Positions 43,496 through 52,964 of a stretch of 64,000 nt of DNA are shown piece after piece. Positions within the stretch are counted from its first letter, which is position 1. Each line of letters starts with the position of its first letter. The notes under the pieces are model-generated. The model searched no databases and had not been told where the DNA came from. It saw nothing but the letters and a program-made list of their open reading frames with translations. This stretch comes from Actinomycetospora cinnamomea (GTDB taxonomy: Bacteria; Actinomycetota; Actinomycetes; Mycobacteriales; Pseudonocardiaceae), in NCBI RefSeq assembly GCF_003096675.1, contig NZ_QEKW01000001.1:62001-126000 (forward strand). The letters are read 5' to 3'. The position numbers and the translations under genes were made by a program.

Positions 43496-45514
43496 TCAGC
43501 GTGCGAATGAGTCCGCCGTGTCGCCCCCGTCGGGCAGCGTGGTGGCGTCCCGCCCGGAGACCCACTCGGTGACGCGGCGGGCGACGTCGGCGTCGGTGAG
43601 CCCGGCCGCCGAGAGCACCTGACCCCGGGAGGCGTGCGCGAGGAACTCCTGGTCGAGCCCGAGCCGGCGCACCGGCACGTCGACGCCCGCCACGGAGAGC
43701 GCCTCGGCCACCGCGGACCCGACGCCCCCGTGGCGACCGCCGTCCTCGACGGTGACCACCAGGTGGTGCTCGCCCGCGAGGTGCAGCAGGGCCTCGGGCA
43801 CGGGCTGCACCCAGCGCGGGTCGACCACGGTGACGCCGATCCCCTGCGCGGCGAGGCGCTCGGCGGCCTGCACGCCGAGCTCGCCGAACGCGCCGACGGC
43901 GACGAGCAGCACGTCGGCCACCCCGTCCGACCCACCCACCCCGGAACCGGCCTCGGGGAGGCGGTCGACCGCGGTGGGGCGCGGGGCCGCCCGCGAGGCG
44001 CGACCGGGCTCGGCGAGCACGTCGACGCGGCCCGGGCCCGCGGCCGGGCCGAGATGGCGCAGCGCCGGCACCTCGGCCGGCACGGCGCCCTTCGACCAGC
44101 GCAGGGCCGTGGGGCCGTCGCCGATCCCGACGGCCTCGCGCAGCTCGTCCCGCAGGGTCGGCGCGTCGCGCGGGGCGGCGACCCGCAGGCCCGGAACGAT
44201 CCCGAGGACCGACAGGTCCCACATGCCGTTGTGGCTGGCGCCGTCGTCGCCGGTGACCCCGGCGCGGTCGAGCACCACCGTCACCGGCGCGCGGTGCAGC
44301 GCCACGTCCATGAGCAGCTGGTCAAAGGCGCGGTTCAGGAACGTCGAGTAGATGGCGACGACGGGGTGCAGGCCGCCGGCGGCGAGCCCCGCCGCCGAGG
44401 TCATCGCGTGCTGCTCGGCGATGCCGACGTCGAAGAGCCGCTCGGGGTAGGCCTGCCCGAACGGGGTGAGGCCCGTCGGCCCCGGCATGGCCGCCGTGAT
44501 GGCCACGACGTCCGAGCGCTCGCGGCCGAGCTCGAGCATCGCGTCGGTGAACACCGACGTCCAGCCCCGGGCCTTGGGACCCACGGGCAGCCCGGTCTCG
44601 GGGTCGAGCACCCCGATGCCGTGCATGAGGTCGGCCTCGTCGGCCTCGGCGGGCGCGAACCCGCGGCCCTTGGCCGTCACGGCGTGCACGACCACCGGCC
44701 CGCCGAAGTCGCGGGCCCGGCGCAGCGCGTGCTCCATCTCGGCGACGTCATGGCCGTCGACCGGGCCGAGGTACTTCAGCCCGAGGTCGGCGAACAGCGG
44801 CTGCGGGCTGAGCGCGTCCTTCACCCCGACCTTGGCGGCGTGCACCGCCGAGTACAGCGTCGAGCCGATCACCGGCACGCCCTGCAGGGCGCGCTTGCCG
44901 TGCTCGAGCGCCTGCTCGTAACGGGGCAGCAGCCGCAGCGACGAGAGCTTGCGCGAGAGCCCGCCGATCGTCGGCGAGTACGAGCGGCCGTTGTCGTTGA
45001 CGACGATGACCACCGGGCGGTCGGGCGCGGCGGCGATGTTGTTCAGCGCCTCCCAGCACATCCCCCCGGTCAGCGCACCGTCGCCGACGACCGCGACGAT
45101 CGCGCGGTCGCGGCCGGTCAGCGCGTCGGCCTTGGCCAGCCCGTCGGCCCAGGACAGGGCGGTGGACGCGTGGGAGTTCTCCACCAGGTCGTGCTCGCTC
45201 TCCGCGCGGCTCGGGTAGCCCGAGAGACCGCCGTCCTGGCGCAGCCCGTCGAACTCCCCGGCCCGTCCGGTGAGGATCTTGTGGACGTAGCTCTGGTGAC
45301 CGGTGTCGAAGATCAGCGCGTCCCGGGGCGAGTCGAACACCCGGTGCAGCGCCAGCGTCAGCTCCACCACACCGAGATTCGGTCCGAGATGCCCGCCGGT
45401 GCGGCAGACCTTGTCCACCAGGAACGCCCGGATCTCCGACGCGAGCGTGGCGACCTCGTCCGCATCGAGGCCGCGCAGGTCCGCAGGGGTGCGGACACGG
45501 TCCAGCAGCGTCAC
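43496..45514 (-). CDS. dxs: 1-deoxy-D-xylulose-5-phosphate synthase Dxs
   Basis: Dxs makes DXP from pyruvate and glyceraldehyde-3-phosphate, the first step of the MEP isoprenoid route. The 672-residue enzyme shows [17 protein letters not shown], the thiamine diphosphate motif [16 protein letters not shown] near 150, and the transketolase motif [15 protein letters not shown] near 420. It is longer than the usual 620-640 residues because of a loop of about 35 residues (from [20 protein letters not shown] to GGSDGVADV near 530) at the junction to the C-terminal domain. Rv2682c is the orthologue. Confidence 0.95.
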   Translation of the reverse strand: MTLLDRVRTPADLRGLDADEVATLASEIRAFLVDKVCRTGGHLGPNLGVVELTLALHRVFDSPRDALIFDTGHQSYVHKILTGRAGEFDGLRQDGGLSGYPSRAESEHDLVENSHASTALSWADGLAKADALTGRDRAIVAVVGDGALTGGMCWEALNNIAAAPDRPVVIVVNDNGRSYSPTIGGLSRKLSSLRLLPRYEQALEHGKRALQGVPVIGSTLYSAVHAAKVGVKDALSPQPLFADLGLKYLGPVDGHDVAEMEHALRRARDFGGPVVVHAVTAKGRGFAPAEADEADLMHGIGVLDPETGLPVGPKARGWTSVFTDAMLELGRERSDVVAITAAMPGPTGLTPFGQAYPERLFDVGIAEQHAMTSAAGLAAGGLHPVVAIYSTFLNRAFDQLLMDVALHRAPVTVVLDRAGVTGDDGASHNGMWDLSVLGIVPGLRVAAPRDAPTLRDELREAVGIGDGPTALRWSKGAVPAEVPALRHLGPAAGPGRVDVLAEPGRASRAAPRPTAVDRLPEAGSGVGGSDGVADVLLVAVGAFGELGVQAAERLAAQGIGVTVVDPRWVQPVPEALLHLAGEHHLVVTVEDGGRHGGVGSAVAEALSVAGVDVPVRRLGLDQEFLAHASRGQVLSAAGLTDADVARRVTEWVSGRDATTLPDGGDTADSFAR

Positions 45515-45603
45515 TGAAGGTCACCTCGGCTCCGCAGGCGGATCAAACGGCCCGGCCAGTCTACGGACGCCCGGTGCCCCCGCAGCGTGCGAAGCCTCCG
45601 CCC

Positions 45604-46188
45604 CTACGGGCGGGGGCGGCGGGCCACGTAGACCACGGCCGGCGGGACGTTGGCCCACACGGTGCGGCTGACCACGACCTCCTCGAACGCGGCCTCGAGG
45701 TTGCGCTGCACCTGCTTCGCGGTCGGGAAGAAGCGGATCCACGCGTGCGCGAGCTGCGTCACCGCCCCGCCCGGCGCCGCCAGGCGGGCCAGCGCCTCGA
45801 AGATCGAGGGGCCGGTCGTGGGCGCCGTGACCAGCCACGGCAGACCGGACACGGTGAGGTCGGCGCGCACCCCCTCGGCGAGCAGGCGCTCGACCACGGC
45901 GTTCGCGTCGTCGCAGAGCACCTCCACCTTGGGGTGCCGCTCCGCGAGGAGCGCGGCCATCCGCGGGTTGAACTCGACGGCGATGTGCCGGCCCCGGCCC
46001 GCCAGGCGCTCCTGGAGGACGTCGGTGACCTGGCCGGTGCCGGCGCCGAGGTCGAGCACCACCGGGTCGCCGGTCTCGGGCAGGGGCGCCGCGGCCTGGC
46101 GGCACAGGGGCCCGCCGCTGGGGACGAGGGACGCGACGTTGAGGGGGTCGCGCAGGAACTCACGGGCGAAGGTCTGGATCTCGGACAC
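45604..46188 (-). CDS. SAM-dependent methyltransferase (PmtA/KsgA-like)
   Basis: The 194-residue product has a class I methyltransferase fold. It shows FAREFLRDPLNVASLVPSGGPLCRQAA at the start, the SAM loop VLDLGAGTGQVTDVL near residue 45, the acidic residue in HIAVEFNPRMAALL, and VSGLPWL in motif IV position. The F-L-x-x-P start and SGLPW resemble phospholipid N-methyltransferases and rRNA adenine methyltransferases. The substrate is not determinable here. It follows the M20 peptidase gene by 18 nt. Confidence 0.82.
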   Translation of the reverse strand: MSEIQTFAREFLRDPLNVASLVPSGGPLCRQAAAPLPETGDPVVLDLGAGTGQVTDVLQERLAGRGRHIAVEFNPRMAALLAERHPKVEVLCDDANAVVERLLAEGVRADLTVSGLPWLVTAPTTGPSIFEALARLAAPGGAVTQLAHAWIRFFPTAKQVQRNLEAAFEEVVVSRTVWANVPPAVVYVARRPRP

Positions 46189-46206
46189 GATGACTCGTCG
46201 ACTCCG

Positions 46207-47541
46207 TCACGGTGGGGTGGTGTCCGGTACGGGCTGCGGATTCGACCCGGTCACCGGCGGGGCGAGTGCCGCGCCCGCGGCCGCGACGGACGCGAGGAGC
46301 GCGCGGGCCACCTCGCCGACCATCGCGTCGTCGGGCGAGAACTCGGGGTGGTGCAGGCCCGGGCCCGCGCCCGGGGTGGTCCCGGTCGCGGCCGCGCCCA
46401 CGAACAGCATCAACGACGGCAGAACGTCACCGTAGTGGGAGAAGTCGTCGGCGCCACAGGAGCGGAACGTGGTGTCGAGCACCAGCCCGGTCGGGGTGCC
46501 CTCCCCGTCGACCCCGTCCCCGTCGACCCGGTCCTCCGCCCCACGCCCCCCGAGCGCGGTCGCGACGGTGCGGGCCAGGGCCTCGTCGTTCACCACCGCG
46601 GGCTCGTTGGGCACGACGGTCAGGGTGGCCGTGCACCCGTAGGCGGCGGCGGTGCCCTCGACGTGCTCGCGGACGGCGTCGAGCAGCTCGTCGCGGCTCG
46701 CGTCCAGCGCCCGCACGGTGCCCCGTGCCGAGGCGCTCTCGGGTACCACGTTGGGCGCCGAGCCCGCCTGCACCTGGCCGACCGTGACGACGCCCGCAGT
46801 CATGGGGTCGACGCGCCGCGACACCACGTGGTGCACCCCGCAGACGATCTGGGCCAGCGCCAGCACGGGGTCGCGGGTGCGGTGCGGGTAGCCGCCGTGG
46901 CCGCCGCGCCCGTGCACCTCGATCTCGATCTCGTCCGCCGAGGCGTTGACCGGCCCGCCGCGCACGGAGACCGTCCCGCGCGGCAGCTCGGGCTGGACGT
47001 GCACGCCGAGCACCGCGCCCACGCCGTGCGCGGTGAAGGCGGGCTCGGCGACGACGTCCGCCGCACCCGACGGGGCCTTCTCCTCGCGTGGCTGGAACAC
47101 CGCGAGCACGGGAGCCGGCAGCCGGGCGGCGCCGACCCGGGCCAGCGCGCGCACGACGGCCACCAGTGCGGCGACGTGCACGTCGTGGCCGCAGACGTGA
47201 GCGACCCCGCCGGTGGCGCTGAACGGCAGGCCCGTGCGCTCGACCACCGGCAGCGCGTCGAGCTCCGCGCGCACCGCGACCGCGGGCGGCCCCTCCCCCG
47301 GCGCCGGGCCGAGGCGCAGCAGCGCGCCGGTGTCGGCCACCGGCTGCGGCGTCGTGCCGGGGGGCAGCGCGTCGGCGAGGGCGGCCAGCACGAGGTCGCG
47401 GCTGTCGGCCTCGTCCCCGGACAGGCGCGGGTCGCGGTGCAGCGCGTGCCGCAGCGCCACGGCCGCGTCGAGCTCCGCCTCCAGCGCGGCGCGCAGTGCG
47501 GGGTCGACGCGGGGCGGGACGGCGGGATGCGGCCGGCTCAC
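46207..47541 (-). CDS. M20-family amidohydrolase
   Basis: This 444-residue protein is of the M20D amidohydrolase type (hippurate hydrolase/IAA-amino acid hydrolase group). Metal and catalytic motifs are AVRAELDALPVVERTGLPF, HVCGHDVHVAALV, FQPREEKAPSGA and GRGGHGGYPHRTRDPV near 200. CGADDFSHY near 375 completes the metal site. It would cleave N-acyl amino acids or similar amides in the cytoplasm. The GTG overlaps the stop of a FluG-like amidohydrolase gene (GTGA), so the two form a coupled unit. Confidence 0.9.
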   Translation of the reverse strand: MSRPHPAVPPRVDPALRAALEAELDAAVALRHALHRDPRLSGDEADSRDLVLAALADALPPGTTPQPVADTGALLRLGPAPGEGPPAVAVRAELDALPVVERTGLPFSATGGVAHVCGHDVHVAALVAVVRALARVGAARLPAPVLAVFQPREEKAPSGAADVVAEPAFTAHGVGAVLGVHVQPELPRGTVSVRGGPVNASADEIEIEVHGRGGHGGYPHRTRDPVLALAQIVCGVHHVVSRRVDPMTAGVVTVGQVQAGSAPNVVPESASARGTVRALDASRDELLDAVREHVEGTAAAYGCTATLTVVPNEPAVVNDEALARTVATALGGRGAEDRVDGDGVDGEGTPTGLVLDTTFRSCGADDFSHYGDVLPSLMLFVGAAATGTTPGAGPGLHHPEFSPDDAMVGEVARALLASVAAAGAALAPPVTGSNPQPVPDTTPP

Positions 47542-48707
47542 GCCGGCATCCGCCCGTAGACCCGGCGCGCGTTCTCCGTCCCGATCATGGTGGCCACCCG
47601 TTCGGCGTCGGCGGGCGCGAGCTCGTCGGTCGCGCAGAGGTGCTCCAATAGACCACCCAGCGCGGACCGGAAGCGCAGCGCCCCCAGCAGGTGCAGCTCG
47701 GGCAGCCCGAAGGCGTCCGAGGAGTAGAGCACCTTGCCGTAGGGCGCCAGCTCCAGCAGCTCGGCGATGATCGTGGCCGCGCGCGCGCCGATGTAGGGCA
47801 CGGCGAGGCCCACGTCGACGTGCACGACGGCGAACGCCTGCGCCAGCCACGCCGCCTCGCGGTGATACGGGTAACAGTGCAGGAGCATCAGCGGCACGCC
47901 CAGCGGCTCGACGAGGCGCGCGAGACCGACGAGCAGCGCGGGGTTGGCGCGGTGCAGGTCCTCGTCGGGATCGCCGAACCCGGTGTGCATCTGCAGCGGC
48001 AGGCCGGTGTCCAGGCCCGTCCACAGGCCGTGGCGCAGCAGCACGGGGTCGCGCAGGGGCTCGCCGGTGGCGGCGCGTCGCCGCAGCCAGCCGTCGGCGG
48101 CCCGCGCCACCTCCCCCGGCTCCGGGCGGGCGGGGTCGACGTCGAGACCCGCGCGGTAGGCGAGCACGCTCTTGCAGGCCACCGGCAGCGGGTCCGCCGA
48201 GGGAGCGGTACGGGCGGCCACCGCGTCGCGCAGCGCCTCGCCGTATCCCCCGGCGTCGACCCCGGCGTCGGCGAGCGCCTCGGCCACCGCCTCGAGCCGG
48301 ACGACCTCGCCCACCGGCGCCCCGGCCGCCGTCCCGAGCGAGGCGGGCGGCAGCAGCCCGTCGGCGGCGAACCCGTGGTCGACGAACAGCGCGCCCACGC
48401 CGGCGCCGCCGAGGAAGCGGCGGGTCACCTCCTCGGGGCCGAGCTCGGTGCGGCGGGCGAGGTAGTCGTCGGCGGCGGCGTGCGCCGGCAGGTCGAGCGC
48501 GGGCGCGCACCACCGGCGGACCGAGAACCCCAGCGCGGAGTCGAAGCTGCTCGTGCCCCGCGCCGGGCCGGGGCCCTCGGTGAGCAGGGCCTCGAACCCG
48601 GCCCGGTCCAGGGGCCCGTCCACGACGCTGTGGCAGTGGTGGTCGACGAGCCGCACCCCGTCGAGGAAGCTCACCGGACCCGCGGGCACCAGCCCCGCAC
48701 TGACCAT
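47538..48707 (-). CDS. Amidohydrolase of the FluG N-domain type
   Basis: The 389-residue TIM-barrel protein has VDHHCHSVVDGPL near residue 20 (HxH metal motif). QMHTGFGDPDEDLHRANPALL, LMLLHCYPYHREAAWLA and the C-terminal YSSDAFGLPELHLLG follow; the last carries the metal-binding aspartate. This set fits the amidohydrolases fused to glutamine synthetase in fungal FluG and found next to gamma-glutamyl ligases. No ligase gene is close. Its stop overlaps the start of the M20 gene, which suggests a two-step amide breakdown. ATG 48707 is chosen; GTG 48719 is possible. Confidence 0.82.
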   Translation of the reverse strand: MVSAGLVPAGPVSFLDGVRLVDHHCHSVVDGPLDRAGFEALLTEGPGPARGTSSFDSALGFSVRRWCAPALDLPAHAAADDYLARRTELGPEEVTRRFLGGAGVGALFVDHGFAADGLLPPASLGTAAGAPVGEVVRLEAVAEALADAGVDAGGYGEALRDAVAARTAPSADPLPVACKSVLAYRAGLDVDPARPEPGEVARAADGWLRRRAATGEPLRDPVLLRHGLWTGLDTGLPLQMHTGFGDPDEDLHRANPALLVGLARLVEPLGVPLMLLHCYPYHREAAWLAQAFAVVHVDVGLAVPYIGARAATIIAELLELAPYGKVLYSSDAFGLPELHLLGALRFRSALGGLLEHLCATDELAPADAERVATMIGTENARRVYGRMPA

Positions 48708-48763
48708 GCTCCCGCTCACCGGTGACCCCCTCGACGCCGCCGGGTCCTGTGTACCGGAGCGGA

Positions 48764-50014
48764 TCACGTCGCGAGCAGGGTTGCGACGCACTCGACGTGG
48801 TGGGTCATCGGGAACGCGTCGAAGGCGCGCAGCCCGGCCAGCGCGTAACCGTGCTCCGCGAGGGCGGCGACGTCGCGCGCCAGGGCCGCCGGGTCGCAGG
48901 CCACCAGCACGATCCGCGCCGCGCCCTGCCGCGCCAGCTCCCCGGCCAGGCGGCGCCCGAGGCCCTTGCGCGGCGGGTCGGCGACGATGACCGCCGGCGG
49001 CCCCGGCAGCCCGTGGAGCACCTTCTCCACCCGCCCCCGCACCACCTGCACCGCGGGCAGGTCGGCCAGGCACTCCCCCGCTGCCGCCGTGGCCGCCGGG
49101 TCGCTCTCGACCAGCACCACACGGCCCTGGGAGCCGGTGCAGCCGTCGGAGCCCACGGTGCCCACGGTGCCCACGGCGCCCACGCGCTCCGCGAGCGGGG
49201 CGGCGATGAGCCCGGCCCCGCCGTAGAGGTCCCAGGCGCAGGCCCCGGGCTCGAGGTCGCCCACCCCCTCGAGCACCGCGTCCACCACGGCATCGGCGGC
49301 GTGCGGGTGGACCTGCCAGAACGCCTCGGCCGGCAGCTCCCACGCGCGTCCGGCGGCACGTTCGTGCGCGGTGCCGTCGCCCAGCTCGGGGTGCCGCTCG
49401 CCCTCGAAGAGCTCGACGGCGTGCACCTCGCCCGCGGCGTCCCGGACGATCTCGACCTCCGCGGTCGGGGTCCACGACCGCTCGAGCACCGGCAGCAGCG
49501 CGCCCGGCGCGGCGATCGGGCAGTCGCCCACCGGCAGCACCTCGTGACTGCGGTGCGCGCGCAGTCCCGGGCGCCCGTCGTCCGTGACGGCCATCCGCAT
49601 CCGCGTGCGCCAGCCCAGGGGCCCGCCGGGCAGCTCCTCGACGGTGACCTCGCGCTCGATCCCGGCCAGGCGGGCGAGCTGCTCGGCCACCACCGCGGCC
49701 TTGAGCTGCCGCTGCGCCGCCGGGCTCGCGTGCTGCCAGTCGCAGCCCCCGCACCCGCCGGGCCCGGCCCACGGGCAGGCCGGCTCGACGCGGTCCGGCG
49801 ACGCCGTGAGCACGGCGACGGCGTCGGCGCGGCAGAACGACCCGCCGCCGTCCTCGGTGACCACCGCCCGCACCCGTTCGCCGGGCAGCGCGTGGCGCAC
49901 GAACACGACGCGGCCCTCGCTGCGCGCCACGCAGTGCCCACCGTGCGCGACCGGCCCGACGTCCAGCTCGAGCAGCCGGTCGGTCCAGTCCAGGGTCTGC
50001 CGGGGGGCCGTCAC
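48764..50014 (-). CDS. TrmA/RlmCD-type RNA uridine-C5 methyltransferase
   Basis: This 416-residue enzyme has a TRAM domain (DVGPVAHGGHCVARSEGRVVFV) and a cysteine cluster C-x7-C-x2-C (CPWAGPGGCGGC) for an iron-sulfur centre. The SAM domain follows (WDLYGGAGLIAAPLAERV), with ADPPRKG and the catalytic cysteine in VLVACDPAALARD near 370. It methylates U in tRNA or 23S rNA; which one cannot be told. The orthologue is Rv2689c. The segment VGTVGTVG comes from a short 9-bp repeat near 49150-49185. The GTG overlaps the permease stop (GTGA). Confidence 0.92.
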   Translation of the reverse strand: MTAPRQTLDWTDRLLELDVGPVAHGGHCVARSEGRVVFVRHALPGERVRAVVTEDGGGSFCRADAVAVLTASPDRVEPACPWAGPGGCGGCDWQHASPAAQRQLKAAVVAEQLARLAGIEREVTVEELPGGPLGWRTRMRMAVTDDGRPGLRAHRSHEVLPVGDCPIAAPGALLPVLERSWTPTAEVEIVRDAAGEVHAVELFEGERHPELGDGTAHERAAGRAWELPAEAFWQVHPHAADAVVDAVLEGVGDLEPGACAWDLYGGAGLIAAPLAERVGAVGTVGTVGSDGCTGSQGRVVLVESDPAATAAAGECLADLPAVQVVRGRVEKVLHGLPGPPAVIVADPPRKGLGRRLAGELARQGAARIVLVACDPAALARDVAALAEHGYALAGLRAFDAFPMTHHVECVATLLAT

Positions 50015-52113
50015 CGCGGCCGCGCCGGGGTGCGGGACGTCGGCGCGGGCGCCGCGGCCGGGTTGGGCGGCGGGGCGGGGGCCGTCGGGCCGGTGCCGGG
50101 CGTCGTGCCGGGCGGGGGCTCGTAGCCGCGGCGCGCCGAGCCGGGCGCGCCGGGCGGGCGCCGCGTCGCGGCGCGCTTCGACGACTCCAGCTGCCACGGC
50201 ACGCTGACCACCATCACCCCGGGCTGGAACAGCAGACGGCCCTTGAGGCGCAGGGCGCTCTGGTTGTGCAGCAGTTGCTCCCACCAGCGCCCGAGCACGT
50301 ACTCGGGGATGAACACCGTGACCACGTCACGCGGGTTGTCGGTCCGGATCCGCTTGACGTACTGCAGGATCGGCTTGGTGATCTCGCGGTAGGGCGACTC
50401 GACGACCTTGAGCGGGACCGGGATGTCGCGCTTCTCCCACTCCGCGACCAGCGCCCGCGTGTCGGCGTCGTCGACGTTGACCGTCAGCGCCTCCAGCACG
50501 TCCGGGCGCGTGGCGCGGGCGTAGGCGACCGCCCGCAGCGTCGGCATGTGCAGCCGCGAGACGAGCACGATCGCGTGGTTGCGGCTGGGCAGCGTGCTGC
50601 TCATGACCTCGGGGGCCGCGATCTCCTCGCTGACCCGGTCGTAGTGGCGCCGGATCGACACCATCATGAGGAACGCCAGCGTGCCGGCGACGAGCGCGAT
50701 CCACGCGCCCACCACGAACTTGGTGACCAGCACCACGACCAGGACCGTGCCGGTCATCGCGGTGCCGAAGCCGCTGACCCACCGCGAGCGCCGCAGGCGG
50801 GCCCGCTCGCCGGCGTCGGGCTCGGTGCGCAGGAGCCGCGTCCAGTGCCGGACCATCCCGGTCTGCGACAGCGTGAACGATACGAACACCCCGACCGTGT
50901 AGAGCGGGATCAGCGCGGTGACCTCGGCACGGAACCCGACGACGAGCACGATCGCGAAGAACGCCAGGAACAGGATGCCGTTGGAGAAGGCGAGCCGGTC
51001 GCCGCGGGTGTGCAGCTGGCGGGGCAGGTAGCGGTCCTGGGCGAGGATCGAGCCGAGGACCGGGAAGCCGTTGAACGCCGTGTTCGCGGCGAGCACCAGG
51101 ATCAGCGCGGTGAAGATCGTGACCGCCCAGAAGCCGGGCGGGAAGCCGTCGAACACCGCCCGGCCGAGCTGGGCGACCAGCGTCTCCTGCCGGTAGCCGG
51201 GGGGAGCGCCGACGAGCTGCTCGCCGGGGCGCTCGGCCATGATCACGCCGGACGCGCGGGCCAGGTAGATCATCCCCGAGAACAGGAACACCGCGATCAG
51301 CCCGAGCAGGGCCAGGGTCGTCGCGGCGTTGCGCGACTTCGGCTTGCGGAACGCCGGGACGCCGTTGCTGATGGCCTCGACGCCGGTGAGAGCCGCGCAG
51401 CCCTGGGTGAACGAGCGCAGCACCAGGAAGACCAGCACGAGCTGCGAGAGGTCCTCGGTGGACTCGGCGCCGCCCTCGGGCCGCACCCCGAACCCGGCGC
51501 TCGGGGCGACGAGGGTCTCGCCCAGCACCAGCTGCACGAGGCCCCAGACGATCATGCCACCGACGCACACGACGAAGCAGTAGGTCGGGATCGCGAACGT
51601 GATGCCGGACTCGCGCACGCCGCGCAGGTTGATCGACGTGAGCACGAGGATCGCCGCGCACGCGAACAGCACCTTGTGGTCGCCGACGAAGGGGATCAGC
51701 GCCCCGAGGTTGTCAGCCGCCGCCGACACCGACACGGCGACGGTGAGCGTGTAGTCGACGAGCAGGGCGCTCGCGACGACCAGCCCGGCGTACCGCCCGA
51801 GGTTGACCGTCGCGATCTCGTAGTCGCCCCCGCCGGAGGGGTAGGCGTGCACGTTCTGCCGGTAGCTCACGATCACCGTGCCGAGCACGACCATCACGGC
51901 GACACCCACCCACGGCGACAGCGCGTACGCCCCCAGCCCGGCGAGCGAGAGGGTGATGAGCACCTCCTGCGGCGCGTACGCCACCGACGACAGGGCGTCG
52001 GAGGCGAACACCGGCAGGGCGATGCGCTTGCGCAGCAGCGTGCCGTGGAGTTCGTCGCTGCGGAACGGCAGACCGAGCACGAGGCGCTTGGTCACCGTGG
52101 CGAGCTTGGGCAC
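50011..52113 (-). CDS. APC-superfamily permease with long cytoplasmic tail
   Basis: The 700-residue protein has 12 hydrophobic helices between residues 25 and 490. A cytoplasmic domain follows (RNHAIVLVSRLHMPTLRAVAYARATRPDVLEALTVNVDD, then VFIPEYVLGRWWEQLLHNQSALRLKG), and a Pro-rich C-terminus ends it. FASDALSSVAYAPQEVLITL is typical of the KUP/APC-like proteins that sit next to ceoB/ceoC (Rv2690c). Its divergent partners encode TrkA-type potassium regulators, so potassium or amino acid transport under nucleotide control is likely. The GTG is leaderless. Confidence 0.88.
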   Translation of the reverse strand: MPKLATVTKRLVLGLPFRSDELHGTLLRKRIALPVFASDALSSVAYAPQEVLITLSLAGLGAYALSPWVGVAVMVVLGTVIVSYRQNVHAYPSGGGDYEIATVNLGRYAGLVVASALLVDYTLTVAVSVSAAADNLGALIPFVGDHKVLFACAAILVLTSINLRGVRESGITFAIPTYCFVVCVGGMIVWGLVQLVLGETLVAPSAGFGVRPEGGAESTEDLSQLVLVFLVLRSFTQGCAALTGVEAISNGVPAFRKPKSRNAATTLALLGLIAVFLFSGMIYLARASGVIMAERPGEQLVGAPPGYRQETLVAQLGRAVFDGFPPGFWAVTIFTALILVLAANTAFNGFPVLGSILAQDRYLPRQLHTRGDRLAFSNGILFLAFFAIVLVVGFRAEVTALIPLYTVGVFVSFTLSQTGMVRHWTRLLRTEPDAGERARLRRSRWVSGFGTAMTGTVLVVVLVTKFVVGAWIALVAGTLAFLMMVSIRRHYDRVSEEIAAPEVMSSTLPSRNHAIVLVSRLHMPTLRAVAYARATRPDVLEALTVNVDDADTRALVAEWEKRDIPVPLKVVESPYREITKPILQYVKRIRTDNPRDVVTVFIPEYVLGRWWEQLLHNQSALRLKGRLLFQPGVMVVSVPWQLESSKRAATRRPPGAPGSARRGYEPPPGTTPGTGPTAPAPPPNPAAAPAPTSRTPARPR

Positions 52114-52120
52114 GACACGA

Positions 52121-52126
52121 AGCGTA
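52121..52126 (-). promoter_or_regulatory. -10 element TACGCT of the permease gene
   Basis: On the minus strand TACGCT ends 7 nt before the GTG at 52113. The first TrkA gene starts 155 nt away on the other strand. Confidence 0.55.
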
Positions 52127-52268
52127 GGCGCGCCGGACCCGGCGCGTCGCACCCGAGGCGGGCGCCGCGGTCGCACATCCCGGTCGCACCGTCCGGGCGA
52201 TACGGTGCGCACCGCTCGCGGGCACTCGTGGGACGCGCAGCGGCGGAGACCGGAGTCGGGGAGGCGGC

Positions 52269-52934
52269 GTGCACATCGTCGTGATGGGCTGCGGGCGGGT
52301 GGGGTCGTCGCTCGCCCTGGCCCTGGAGCGGCTGGGCCACGACGTGGCGGTGGTCGACCGCGATCCCCAGGCGTTCCGGCGTCTGGGCAGCGACTTCCAC
52401 GGCCAGGAGGTCGTCGGCACCGGCTTCGACCGCGAGGTGCTCACCGCGGCCGGCATCCACCGCGCGGAGGCCTTCGCCGCGGTGTCCTCGGGCGACAACT
52501 CCAACATCATCGCCGCCCGGGTGGCGCGCGAGACCTTCGGCGTCGGCCAGGTGGTCGCCCGCATCTACGACGCCAAGCGCGCCGCGGTCTACGAGCGTCT
52601 CGGCATCCCCACCGTGGCCACCGTGCCGTGGACCACCGACCGCTTCCTGCGCATCCTGCTGCCCGACGGCGTGGCCACGGCCTGGCGCGACCCGTCCGGC
52701 ACCGTCGCGATCATGCAGGTGCACTTCCACGAGGACTGGGCGGGCCGGCTGGTCACCGAGCTCGAGGAGGCCACCGGCAGCCGGGTGGCGTTCATCGTCC
52801 GGTTCGGCACCGGCCTGCTCACCACGCCGGACACGGTGCTGCAGGCCGAGGACGTCGTGTACACGGCCGCGGTCAGCGGCACCGTCGCCGCGGTCACCGC
52901 CGCCGCGGCGGCGGCCCCGGAGAGGGCGGAGTAG
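52269..52934 (+). CDS. ceoB: TrkA family potassium uptake regulator (CeoB-like)
   Basis: This 221-residue cytoplasmic protein has an RCK-N domain with VVMGCGRVGSSLALALERLGHDVAVVDRD (NAD-binding Rossmann loop) and [28 protein letters not shown] short RCK-C domain follows (GTVAIMQVHFHEDWAGRLVTELEE). The glycine motif is GCGRVG. It gates a potassium channel or transporter. It is paired with a second TrkA gene 30 nt downstream, as ceoB/ceoC (Rv2691/Rv2692) in mycobacteria. Confidence 0.92.
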   Translation: MHIVVMGCGRVGSSLALALERLGHDVAVVDRDPQAFRRLGSDFHGQEVVGTGFDREVLTAAGIHRAEAFAAVSSGDNSNIIAARVARETFGVGQVVARIYDAKRAAVYERLGIPTVATVPWTTDRFLRILLPDGVATAWRDPSGTVAIMQVHFHEDWAGRLVTELEEATGSRVAFIVRFGTGLLTTPDTVLQAEDVVYTAAVSGTVAAVTAAAAAAPERAE

Positions 52935-52964
52935 CGCGATGCGCGGGTCCGGGAGGGACGAGCG

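Noticed and set aside
49150-49190. Short GTGCCCACG repeat in the TrmA-like gene as regulatory element
   Set aside because: It lies within the coding frame and only gives a VGT-repeat loop.
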